Shown here: one piece after another, positions 36,428-44,094 of the stretch
Position numbering within the stretch: position 1 is the first letter of the stretch
Layout: each line of letters begins with the position of its first letter
Assembly: GCF_031082295.1 (NCBI RefSeq)
Contig: NZ_JAVHLD010000001.1
Span: forward strand, 62,001 to 126,000
Direction of reading: 5' to 3'
DNA length: 64,000 nucleotides
Source: Humidesulfovibrio sp.
GTDB lineage: Bacteria; Desulfobacterota; Desulfovibrionia; Desulfovibrionales; Desulfovibrionaceae
Made by a program: the position numbers and the translations under genes
Notes under the pieces: generated by a model
Seen by the model: only the letters and a program-made list of their open reading frames with translations
Told to the model about the DNA's origin: nothing
The model's database searches: none

Positions 36428-38198
36428 ACAAATCTTCCCGCGCCCCGGCGGTGACTTCCTGGCTCTGCTGGCCGGTCTGCCCAAGCACCTGGACGCGGCC
36501 ATGCCCATGCGCAGGCAGCACCGCCGCGAGCTGCCCGGCGACATCCGCCACCTCTCGCACCTTTTGACCGACGAGCGCGGCGACCTGCGGCGCGACTACC
36601 TGTCGGACCCGGCCGCGCTCTCGGCCTATATGCGCTACTTCCTGCCCTGGAACATCTATCGCCTGGGCGTGCTCTTCAACGGGCTGGCCCTTGATCCGGG
36701 CGGCGACAACCCGGACGAGACCACCACCATCGTGGACCTGGGCACCGGCCCGCTGACCACGCCCTTGGCCCTGTGGATGGCCCGGCCGCACCTGCGCCGC
36801 CGCAAGCTGCACTTCATCTGCGTGGACCGCGCGCAGAGGCCCATGCGCCTGGGCCTGGACACGCTGGCGCACATGGCCGAGGCCCAAGGCGGCCCCGAGG
36901 GGCTGAAGCCCTGGCGCGTGACCCTGGTGAAGGCGCCGCTGGACGCCCGCCTCCGCGAAAAGGCCGACCTGCTGGTGGTGGCCAACGCCCTGAACGAAGT
37001 CCTGCACCGTGGCGAGGGCGACCTGCTGGAGGACGCCGGAGCCCTGGCCGGGCATCTGGCCTCAAGCCTCACCCCCACCGGGCAGCTGCTGGTGGTGGAG
37101 CCGGGCATCCGGCCCTCGGCGCACCTGCTCTCGGCCCTGCGGCGCGGACTCATGCATCGCGGCCTGAAGCCGCTGGCCCCCTGCCCGCACACCGAGCCCT
37201 GCCCCATGAGCGGGCGCGGCTACACCGCGTGGTGCCACTTCAATTTCGACGCCGACGCCGCCCCGGGCTGGCTCAAGAAGCTCTCCGAGGACGCCCGGCT
37301 GACCAAGGAGAACGTATCCCTAAGCTTCCTGCAGTTCTCGGCCAAGGGCCGCAAGCTGGAGGCGGGCGTAGGCAAGAGCCTTGTGCGCGCGGTGTCCGGC
37401 CCCTTCGACCTGCCGGGCGCGGACGGCACCCGCCGCTACGGCCAGTATTGCTGCTCCGACCGGGGCCTGACGCTGCTCTCCCTGCCCAGGAAGCACCTGG
37501 TGCCCCTGCCCGGCATGCTGATCGAAGCCGCCTGGCCGGAGACCCCCATCACCGACGCCAAGTCTGGCGCTCTGGTGCTGCCCTTGGGCCACGGCCCCGG
37601 AGCAGTTCCCGCGAGCCGACGCGGCACCCGCCCAGACGATATCGACGATGACGACGACTGGGATGATGAGCTTGATCCCGCGCTGGACGTTGAGCTGGGC
37701 ATCGACCGCAGCAAGCTCCCGCCCGAAGCGCAGGCCGGGGCAAGGCCTCGGGGCAAGGCCACGGCCAAGCCTGGGCGAAAGCCTCCGCGCCTGCCCTCGG
37801 AGCGCCCTGCGGAGAGAGCGCCCAAGCCCCGCAAGCCCAAGGCCGCAAAGCAAGCACCCGAAGCCATGGATGCCGCCAAGGACGCCAAGGCGCCGCGCGC
37901 CGTCAGGCGAGCACGGGCTCATGCAGAAGACTCGACACGCCCCAAGGCCGATCCCGCTGTCATTCCGGCTGGCATCCCGGCAGATATCCTCGACGTCGAT
38001 AATTATCCCGACGAGCGCTTCGAGGAGTCCACGGGCCAGCAGCCGGTCGGCATCCCAAGCCGCAGGCCCGGCAAGAAGAAGCCCGGCCGCCCGCCGGTGA
38101 AAAAGGTCAACGCGCCCAAGTCTGCCAAGGGCGGCAAGTCCGCGCCAAAGGCCGATTCGCGCGCGGCCCGCAAGGCCAAGAAACAAAAGGCCAAATAG
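36417..38198 (+). CDS. Rsm22-family SAM-dependent methyltransferase with long basic tail
   Basis: A 593-residue protein. Residues 1-400 match the Rsm22/METTL17 family, linked to small-ribosomal-subunit maturation. They contain an SAM-binding stretch TIVDLGTGPLTTPLALW (about 101-117) and the cysteine motif APCPHTEPCPM followed by WCHFNFD (about 253-280). The last 190 residues are low complexity, rich in Lys, Pro, Ala and Arg with an acidic patch (DDIDDDDDWDDELD), probably disordered and RNA-binding. The ATG at 36417 has AAGGATGG upstream and lies within the end of the RACo-like gene. Confidence 0.85.
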   Translation: MSLEQIFPRPGGDFLALLAGLPKHLDAAMPMRRQHRRELPGDIRHLSHLLTDERGDLRRDYLSDPAALSAYMRYFLPWNIYRLGVLFNGLALDPGGDNPDETTTIVDLGTGPLTTPLALWMARPHLRRRKLHFICVDRAQRPMRLGLDTLAHMAEAQGGPEGLKPWRVTLVKAPLDARLREKADLLVVANALNEVLHRGEGDLLEDAGALAGHLASSLTPTGQLLVVEPGIRPSAHLLSALRRGLMHRGLKPLAPCPHTEPCPMSGRGYTAWCHFNFDADAAPGWLKKLSEDARLTKENVSLSFLQFSAKGRKLEAGVGKSLVRAVSGPFDLPGADGTRRYGQYCCSDRGLTLLSLPRKHLVPLPGMLIEAAWPETPITDAKSGALVLPLGHGPGAVPASRRGTRPDDIDDDDDWDDELDPALDVELGIDRSKLPPEAQAGARPRGKATAKPGRKPPRLPSERPAERAPKPRKPKAAKQAPEAMDAAKDAKAPRAVRRARAHAEDSTRPKADPAVIPAGIPADILDVDNYPDERFEESTGQQPVGIPSRRPGKKKPGRPPVKKVNAPKSAKGGKSAPKADSRAARKAKKQKAK

Positions 38199-38204
38199 AA
38201 GCGC

Positions 38205-38852
38205 ATGCGCGTCGTCGACCTGGGATTCATGGCCTATGGCGAGGCCGCGGCGCTGCAACTCTCGACCCTGGCCGAGGTGCAGTCCGGCGGGGAGCAGACG
38301 CTGTTCCTGGTGGAGCACCCCAAGGTCATCACCCTTGGGCTCCAGGGGGGGCGCGAGAACCTGCACGTCAGCGCGGCGCACCTGACGGGCTTGGGCATCG
38401 AGCTGGCGCAGACCAGACGCGGCGGCAACATCACCTGCCATTTCCCCGGCCAGCTGGTGGCCTACCCCATCTTTCGCGTGGGCCAACGCAGGGGCGGCAT
38501 TCGCAAGTTTTTCGCGGACATGGAAGAGATTGTCATCCGCACTTGCGCGCATTTCGGCGTAGCCACGGAGCGCCGCGAGGGCTTCCCCGGCGTGTGGACC
38601 AGCGCCCAGGCGGGCCAAAGGAAAATCTGCTCCATGGGCATCGGCGTGAAGCGGGGCGTAACCTACCACGGGCTTGCCCTGAACGTCGGGCCGGACGTGT
38701 CGCTGTTCGAGCTCATCACCCTGTGCGGCATCGGGGGGGCCACGCCCACCTCCCTGGCGCGCGAGGCCGGACGAGAGATGAATATGAAGGAAGTGAAGGA
38801 TGTCCTTGCCGAAGAATTCAGAGCCGTGTTTACGCATCCCCCCCTGGCTTAG
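38205..38852 (+). CDS. lipB: Octanoyl-[acyl-carrier-protein] transferase LipB
   Basis: Transfers octanoate from ACP to lipoyl domains, the first step of lipoate synthesis. The 215-residue protein has RRGGNITCHFPGQLVAYPI near residues 71-89. The catalytic pair is visible: K140 in RKICSMGIGV and C174 in ITLCGIGGATPTSL. It follows the Rsm22-type gene by six bases and its end overlaps lipA by 53 bases, so the two lipoate genes are cotranslated. Confidence 0.95.
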   Translation: MRVVDLGFMAYGEAAALQLSTLAEVQSGGEQTLFLVEHPKVITLGLQGGRENLHVSAAHLTGLGIELAQTRRGGNITCHFPGQLVAYPIFRVGQRRGGIRKFFADMEEIVIRTCAHFGVATERREGFPGVWTSAQAGQRKICSMGIGVKRGVTYHGLALNVGPDVSLFELITLCGIGGATPTSLAREAGREMNMKEVKDVLAEEFRAVFTHPPLA

Positions 38853-39684
38853 GGTCAAGCTGCCCAGCGGCAGGACCTTCGCCAGCACCAAGGGTCTGCT
38901 GGACGATCTGCGGCTTCACACCGTGTGCCAGAGCGCACGCTGCCCCAACACCTGGGAATGCTTCTCAAACTCCGTCGCCACGTTTCTCGTTATGGGCCGG
39001 GATTGCACGCGCAACTGCGCGTTCTGCAACATCAACCCCGGCGCGCCCACGCCGCTGGACGACGACGAGCCCCGGCGCGTTGCCGAAGGCGCGGCCAGGC
39101 TCGGCCTCAAGCACGTGGTCATCACCTCCGTCACCCGCGACGACCTGCCGGACGGCGGGGCCGCGCATTTCGCCGCCACCATCCGCCAGGTGCGCCAGCG
39201 CCTGCCGCATTGCACCATAGAGGTGCTCATCCCGGACTTCCGTGGCGATGCCTCGGCGCTGGAGACCGTGCTGGCGGCAAGCCCGGACGTGCTGAACCAC
39301 AACGTGGAGACTGCCTCCCGCCTGTACCCGGACATCCGCCCCCAGGCCGACTACGAGCAGAGCCTTGAGCTTTTGCGCCGCGTCGCAGCCGACTCGCGCG
39401 GGATACCGGCCAAGAGCGGGCTCATGGCGGGCCTGGGCGAAACCGACGACGAGCTGCGTCAGACCATCCGCGACCTGGCCCGTGTCGGCTGCTCCATGAT
39501 CACCGTGGGCCAGTACATGCGCCCCTCGCGCCAGCACCCGCCCGTGCAGCGCTACATGCCGCCGGAGGAGTTCGAAGCGCTGGCGGCGTTCGGCCGTTCC
39601 CTCGGCGTTGCCAAAATGTTCTGCGCGCCGCTGGTGCGCAGCAGCTACCACGCGGCGGAACTGGCCGGAACAGCCCAGCCCTGA
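38800..39684 (+). CDS. lipA: Lipoyl synthase LipA (radical SAM)
   Basis: Inserts two sulfur atoms into octanoyl chains on lipoyl domains. The 294-residue protein has the auxiliary cluster cysteines C43, C48 and C54 and the radical SAM cysteines C69, C73 and C76 (CTRNCAFC). The Ser of the C-terminal RSSYHA motif, a ligand to the auxiliary cluster, is also present. AAGGAAGTGAAGG precedes the ATG, inside the end of lipB. A terminator follows. Confidence 0.97.
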   Translation: MSLPKNSEPCLRIPPWLRVKLPSGRTFASTKGLLDDLRLHTVCQSARCPNTWECFSNSVATFLVMGRDCTRNCAFCNINPGAPTPLDDDEPRRVAEGAARLGLKHVVITSVTRDDLPDGGAAHFAATIRQVRQRLPHCTIEVLIPDFRGDASALETVLAASPDVLNHNVETASRLYPDIRPQADYEQSLELLRRVAADSRGIPAKSGLMAGLGETDDELRQTIRDLARVGCSMITVGQYMRPSRQHPPVQRYMPPEEFEALAAFGRSLGVAKMFCAPLVRSSYHAAELAGTAQP

Positions 39685-39702
39685 CCCGGCGCTCATCAAC
39701 AA

Positions 39703-39738
39703 AACAAGTCCCCGCAGGCCAAGCACACGGGGACTTTT
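39703..39738. terminator. Bidirectional rho-independent terminator
   Basis: AAGTCCCCG (39706-39714) pairs with CGGGGACTT (39728-39736) around a 13-base loop. It is bordered by AAAAC upstream and TTTTC downstream. It ends lipA and can also stop the convergent methyltransferase operon. Confidence 0.85.
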
Positions 39739-39759
39739 CTTTTGCGCTTCGGCAAGATT

Positions 39760-40752
39760 CTAGCGCAGCAGGATCCAGGTCAGCTCGTGCTTGTTGTGGG
39801 CAAGATGCAGCAGGCGCGAACCGGAAATGGCGGCGAAAGCCCGCGCGGTTTCGTGGTCGGTCTCGGCCTGGAACTTCAGCGTGCACACGAAATTGCGGCA
39901 GGCTCCTGCATCAAGCCAACGTTGTATCAACGTCAGCAGGCGCTCCGGGTAGCAGGCCATGTCCGAGAACAGCCAATCCACGGGTTTCTCGGGCGTGGCG
40001 GCAATGGCCGGGTCAAGCCCGAAGCCGCTGCCCAGGCAATGGTCCACGTTCCGCATGGCGCCGATGCGCGGGTCGAGCGGAGCCTTGTCCACGCTGAACA
40101 CCCGCGCGCCGAGGCTCGCCAGCACCCAGGTCCAACCGCCGGGGCTGGAGCCCAGGTCCAGGCACAGCTCGCCGGGTTTCGGCGCCACGCCGACCAGCGT
40201 GAAGGTCTCCCAGAGTTTGAGGTAGGCTCGGCTGGGGGCGCTTTCGCGGTCCTCCACGAACTGCGGCAGGCCGTCCGGGTAGGGGCTGGTGCACGCGGGC
40301 GAGGCGATGAGCCAGCCCTCGTTCCACAGGGTCCAGGCGCCCAGCGGGGCCGTTGGCGCGGGCTCTCCGAACACCTGCGGCCGGGCCGAGACCTTGGGCA
40401 GCTTCTCGGTGACGAGGGCGCTGCGCCGGGCCAGTCGCACCGGGTGCACCCACCAGTTGCGCTGCATGTCCTTCAGGGCCTTGGCCGCCTGCCCGATGCT
40501 CGGGGCCGGGATGAGCCGCGCGTCCAGCCACGTGTTCTGCGCCCAGCCGGCCGGTTTGGCCCGGTTGACGGTGAAGACGAGGTCGCCCAGCACCACATGC
40601 CCCGGCCCGGACGCGCCGGAGAGGCCCAGCTCGTCCAGCAGCTCGCGCAGGAAGCCCGACGCGGCCTGGTAGCCCGTGAACGTGCCGGAGTGCATCCAGC
40701 CCGGCAGCTCTGTGGGCAGGGGAAATTGAAGGTCTACGCGCTCAGCCTGCAT
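39760..40752 (-). CDS. RlmM/FtsJ-like rRNA 2'-O-methyltransferase
   Basis: A 330-residue SAM-dependent methyltransferase. The C-terminal half has CLDLGSSPGGWTWVLASLGA as motif I and an FSVDKAPLD loop, as in the FtsJ/RlmM group (23S rRNA 2'-O-methylation). DMACYPERLL carries the catalytic Asp and CTLKFQ the catalytic Lys. The N-terminal half resembles a THUMP-like RNA-binding region but I cannot confirm it. It is the last gene on its strand before the terminator and begins one base after the COG2509 paralogue ends. Confidence 0.82.
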   Translation of the reverse strand: MQAERVDLQFPLPTELPGWMHSGTFTGYQAASGFLRELLDELGLSGASGPGHVVLGDLVFTVNRAKPAGWAQNTWLDARLIPAPSIGQAAKALKDMQRNWWVHPVRLARRSALVTEKLPKVSARPQVFGEPAPTAPLGAWTLWNEGWLIASPACTSPYPDGLPQFVEDRESAPSRAYLKLWETFTLVGVAPKPGELCLDLGSSPGGWTWVLASLGARVFSVDKAPLDPRIGAMRNVDHCLGSGFGLDPAIAATPEKPVDWLFSDMACYPERLLTLIQRWLDAGACRNFVCTLKFQAETDHETARAFAAISGSRLLHLAHNKHELTWILLR

Positions 40753-40753
40753 G

Positions 40754-42400
40754 CTAGGACTCCAGATCGCCCACGGACTGGCCGCAGAGGGTGAGGCCCA
40801 CAGCCTCGGCCACGCGCAGGCCGTCCACGGCGCTGGAGACGATGCCGCCCGCGTAGCCCGCGCCCTCCCCCGCCGGGAACAGGCCGGGCAGGCTCACGCT
40901 CTGCATGTCCGCCCCGCGAAGGATGCGCACCGGCGAGGACGAACGCGTCTCCACCCCGGTGAGCACGGCGCTTGCTTCGGCAAAGCCGCGCAGCTTGCGG
41001 TCAAAGGCTGGGATGGCATCGCGCAGGGCCGCGGTGACGAAGTCCGGCAGGCAGCGCGAGAGGTCCGCCGGGCGCACCCCGGGCTCGAAGCTCGGGCGCA
41101 CCAGGCCGAAGCCCCGGAACTCCTTCGACGCGCGGCCCTCCAGAAAATCGCCCACGCTCTGGGCCGGGGCCTTGTAGTCGCGCCCGCCGAGATCAAAGGC
41201 CAAACGCTCCCAGTGGCGCTGAAAATCCACCCCAGCCAGGGGGTTGTCGCTGCCCAGGTCCGCCGGGCCGACGTTCACCAACAGCGCGCTGTTGCCATTG
41301 ACCTCCGCGCGGGCGTGCAGGCTCATGCCGTTGGTCACCACCCCGCCCTCCTCGCTGGCCGCGCCTATGACCGAGCCGCCGGGGCACATGCAGAAGCTGT
41401 AGGCCGAGCGCCCTTTGGCCGCCTGATGCGAGAGCTTGTAGTCCGCCGGGCCAAGGGCCGGGTGCCCGGCCAGGTCGCGCAGCTGCGCCCGGTCTATCTC
41501 CCACTGCAGGTGCTCCACGCGGCAGCCCATGGCGAAGGGCTTCTGCTCCAGGCGCACGCCGCCTGCATGCAGCATGGCGAAGGTGTCGCGGGCGCTGTGG
41601 CCCACGGCCAGCACCACAGCACGGGTCGAAATCTCGGTGCCGTCGGCCAGGCGCACGCCAGCCACGCGGCCTTCGCGCTCCACGACGGCGTCCACCCGAG
41701 CGCTGAAGCGCACCTCGCCGCCCAGGGCCAGGATGCTCTTGCGCAGGCCCAGCACCACGCCGCGCAGCAGGTCCGTGCCCACGTGGGGCTTGTGCTGCCA
41801 GAGGATGTCGCCTGGCGCGCCGTGGGCCACCAACTCGGCCAGCACTTTCCGGCAGCGGCCCCGGCGCTCCTTGATCTGGGTGGTCAGCTTGCCGTCGGAG
41901 AACGCGCCCGCCCCGCCCTCGCCGAACTGCACGTTGGATTCCGGCTCAAGCGCCCCGCCCGCCCAGAAGGCGTCCACGCTGGCGGCGCGCTCCTCGATGG
42001 CCTGGCCGCGCTCCAGCACCAGCGGCGCGAACCCGGCCTGGGCCAGGGCCAGCGCCGCGAACAGTCCGCACGGCCCCGCGCCGATGACCACGGGCCGCTC
42101 CGCAATGGCAACCGGTGCCTGCACCGGGAAGCGGTACTGCTGCTCGGACAGCAGCGCCACGCCGGAGCCTTCGCCGCATTTCGCCAGCACGCGGGCCTCG
42201 TCGGGCAGCTCCACGTCGAGGCTGTACAGGAAAACGGCGGCGTTCTTCTTGCGGGCGTCCAGGCTGCGGCGCGCCACGCGGAAGGAGGCCAGGTCGCCGG
42301 GGGAGACGCCCAGGCGCTGGGCTGCGGCGTGCCGAAGCTCGGCCTCGGCGTGGGCCGGGCCGTCCGGCAGGGGCAGGCGGATGTCAGTCAAACGCAGCAT
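40754..42400 (-). CDS. FAD-dependent protein, COG2509 family (548 aa)
   Basis: A flavoprotein with about 100 N-terminal residues before the dinucleotide fold VVIGAGPCGLFAALALAQAG. The family signature FGEGGAGAFSDGKLT follows, then SFCMCPGGSV and a C-terminal GLFPAGEGAGYAGGI. It is the longer, widespread form of COG2509; the function is unknown. The plus-strand paralogue at 3812-5215 shares the core but not the N-terminal extension. It is translationally coupled with the RlmM-like gene. Upstream, 42401-42488 carries a hairpin (CCGGGGGAA...TTCCCTCCGG) without a U-tract. Confidence 0.9.
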   Translation of the reverse strand: MLRLTDIRLPLPDGPAHAEAELRHAAAQRLGVSPGDLASFRVARRSLDARKKNAAVFLYSLDVELPDEARVLAKCGEGSGVALLSEQQYRFPVQAPVAIAERPVVIGAGPCGLFAALALAQAGFAPLVLERGQAIEERAASVDAFWAGGALEPESNVQFGEGGAGAFSDGKLTTQIKERRGRCRKVLAELVAHGAPGDILWQHKPHVGTDLLRGVVLGLRKSILALGGEVRFSARVDAVVEREGRVAGVRLADGTEISTRAVVLAVGHSARDTFAMLHAGGVRLEQKPFAMGCRVEHLQWEIDRAQLRDLAGHPALGPADYKLSHQAAKGRSAYSFCMCPGGSVIGAASEEGGVVTNGMSLHARAEVNGNSALLVNVGPADLGSDNPLAGVDFQRHWERLAFDLGGRDYKAPAQSVGDFLEGRASKEFRGFGLVRPSFEPGVRPADLSRCLPDFVTAALRDAIPAFDRKLRGFAEASAVLTGVETRSSSPVRILRGADMQSVSLPGLFPAGEGAGYAGGIVSSAVDGLRVAEAVGLTLCGQSVGDLES

Positions 42401-42488
42401 GGAGATCCTTGGATTGTGGGAAGAGCCTTCGGCGGCCGGAGGGAATGATTTCCCCCGGACCCCCTCGTTTGCACGCGGATGGTTCGGT

Positions 42489-43076
42489 TCACGAGAGCAA
42501 AAGCAACGTGCCGTGCTCGGACAGTATCTTCAGGCCGATGGCGACCAGCACGACGCCTCCCAACACCTCGGCATAGCGGCTGATCACGGCGATGCGCCCG
42601 GCCAGGCAGCCCAGCTTCAGGCCAAAGGCCGTGATGACGAAACATACCGCGCCAATGACCCCGGAGGCAAGCCAGATGGACTCGTTCAGCACGGCGAAGG
42701 ACAGGCCCACGGCCAGGGCGTCGATGCTGGTGGCCACGGCCAGGATGAGCAGGCGCATGCCCCGGGTGTTGTCGCGGGGCTCGCAGCCGATCTCGTCCTC
42801 GCCCCCGGCCAGTCCCTGCCAGACCATCTTGCCTCCCACGAAGGCCAGAAGCGCGAAGGCAACCCAGTGGTCGAAGCTCTCGATGTAGACGCGGAAGGTC
42901 AGGCCCAGAAGCCAGCCCGCAACGGGCATGAAGGCCTGAAAAAACCCGAAAGCCCCGGCCATGCGCAGCATCTGCGCCGTGCGCACCCGGCACAGGCAAA
43001 TGCCCGTGGACAGCGACACCGCGAAGGCGTCCATGGCCAGGGCCACCGCTATGGCGAAGAGGGTCGACAAAGGCAT
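42489..43076 (-). CDS. mntP: Manganese efflux pump MntP
   Basis: A 195-residue inner-membrane exporter with six hydrophobic helices in two homologous halves: AVALAMDAFAVSLSTG near the start and AVATSIDALAVGLSF in the middle. The paired Asp residues (MDAFAVS, IDALAVG) are the metal-binding features of the family. The ATG at 43076 fits the family; a preceding open frame back to 43316 is out of the family pattern. Its leader is described separately. Together with MntH it can balance cellular manganese. Confidence 0.95.
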   Translation of the reverse strand: MPLSTLFAIAVALAMDAFAVSLSTGICLCRVRTAQMLRMAGAFGFFQAFMPVAGWLLGLTFRVYIESFDHWVAFALLAFVGGKMVWQGLAGGEDEIGCEPRDNTRGMRLLILAVATSIDALAVGLSFAVLNESIWLASGVIGAVCFVITAFGLKLGCLAGRIAVISRYAEVLGGVVLVAIGLKILSEHGTLLLLS

Positions 43077-43197
43077 GGTCAGCTTTTCTCCAGGGTTGCG
43101 ACGTGGCGCACAGCTACCACGCGGACGACGCAAGCTCAAGCGCTCCGGCCTCGAGCCTTTTGGCGGGGTGCGGGGGCAGCGCCCCCGGTCAATGCCC
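43077..43197 (-). promoter_or_regulatory. mntP leader with GC-rich hairpins
   Basis: Reading on the minus strand, GGGGGC/GCCCCC (43172-43186) forms a short hairpin and is followed by CACCCCGCC, probably the terminator-like end of the methyltransferase gene. Nearer mntP, CGTGG and CCACG enclose a 10-base loop inside a larger GTCG/CGAC pairing, ending 26 bases before the start. A manganese riboswitch is conceivable, but the conserved GGGGAGUAG of the yybP-ykoY class is missing. Confidence 0.4.
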
Positions 43198-44094
43198 TCA
43201 GGCCTGCCAGCGCGCGAAGATGGAGCGCGGCAGCAGGCGCGCCTCGGCTCCCGGCGCGGTGTGCGGCACGGCCAGTTCGCCCACGGTGATGGCTCCGGGC
43301 ATGCCGCGCAGCACATCCTGCATGAGGTTGCCGAGCATCAGCGCCGAGGCCTCGATGTTGTACATGGTGAGCAGCAGCAGGCGCGCGTCGTCGGCCAGCA
43401 GCGTGCGGCAGTCGGCCAGGAGGTCGCGCACCATGCCCTCCACCTTCCAGACCTCGCGGTTGGGGCCGCGGCCGAAGGACGGCGGGTCGAGCAGGATGGC
43501 CTGGTAGCGGTTGCCGCGCCTGATCTCGCGCTGGACGAACTTGACCACGTCGTCGAGCAGGAAGCGCACGGGCTTGTCGCTTAAGGCCGAGAGCTCCTGG
43601 TTGCGCTTGGCCCAGGCGATGGCCGGGCGCGAGGCGTCCACGTGGGTGGCGGCGAAGCCGCTGGCCTGGGCGGCCAGGCTGGCGGCCCCGGTATAGCCGA
43701 AGAGATTCAGCAGCTTGGGGGCCTCGCCCTTTTTGGGGAACTGGGCCGCGACCTCCGCCAGAAGCCGCCAGTGCGGGGCCTGCTCCGGGAACAGGCCGAT
43801 GTGCCGGGAGGTCTCGGACACGCGCGCCTCCAGGGTGATCTGGCGACCACCGGGCAAATCCAGACGCAAGGGCCAGGCCTTGGGCACCTTTCCGGTGATG
43901 GTGAGGCGCCCCTCCTCGTCCTGGCTGGCGTGGGCCATGGCCCAGTCGCGCTCCGGCAGGGCGGGCCGCCACCAGGCCTTCGGCTCGTGGCGCACGATGA
44001 CGACCTTGCCGAAACGTTCAAGCTTGCGGCAGTCGCCGGAGTCGATGAGCTCGTACTCGGGCCAGCCGGGGGTCACAACGGGAATATGGGTCAC
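43198..44094 (-). CDS. RlmI/RlmK-like class I SAM-dependent methyltransferase
   Basis: A 298-residue methyltransferase with motif I LLNLFGYTGAASLAA, THVDASRPAIAWAK and the catalytic LLDPPSFGRGP, as in the rRNA m5C/m2G RlmI/RlmK group. It lacks an obvious PUA domain, and the first 90 residues form a short N-terminal domain. It starts with GTG at 44094, overlapping the end of the sialidase-like gene by four bases (GTGA), so translation is coupled. The substrate is probably rRNA, by family. Confidence 0.83.
   Translation of the reverse strand: MTHIPVVTPGWPEYELIDSGDCRKLERFGKVVIVRHEPKAWWRPALPERDWAMAHASQDEEGRLTITGKVPKAWPLRLDLPGGRQITLEARVSETSRHIGLFPEQAPHWRLLAEVAAQFPKKGEAPKLLNLFGYTGAASLAAQASGFAATHVDASRPAIAWAKRNQELSALSDKPVRFLLDDVVKFVQREIRRGNRYQAILLDPPSFGRGPNREVWKVEGMVRDLLADCRTLLADDARLLLLTMYNIEASALMLGNLMQDVLRGMPGAITVGELAVPHTAPGAEARLLPRSIFARWQA

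Noticed and set aside
43077-43140. yybP-ykoY manganese riboswitch ahead of mntP
   Set aside because: The conserved GGGGAGUAG segment is missing. Only a generic hairpin and a GTCGTC-like stretch remain.
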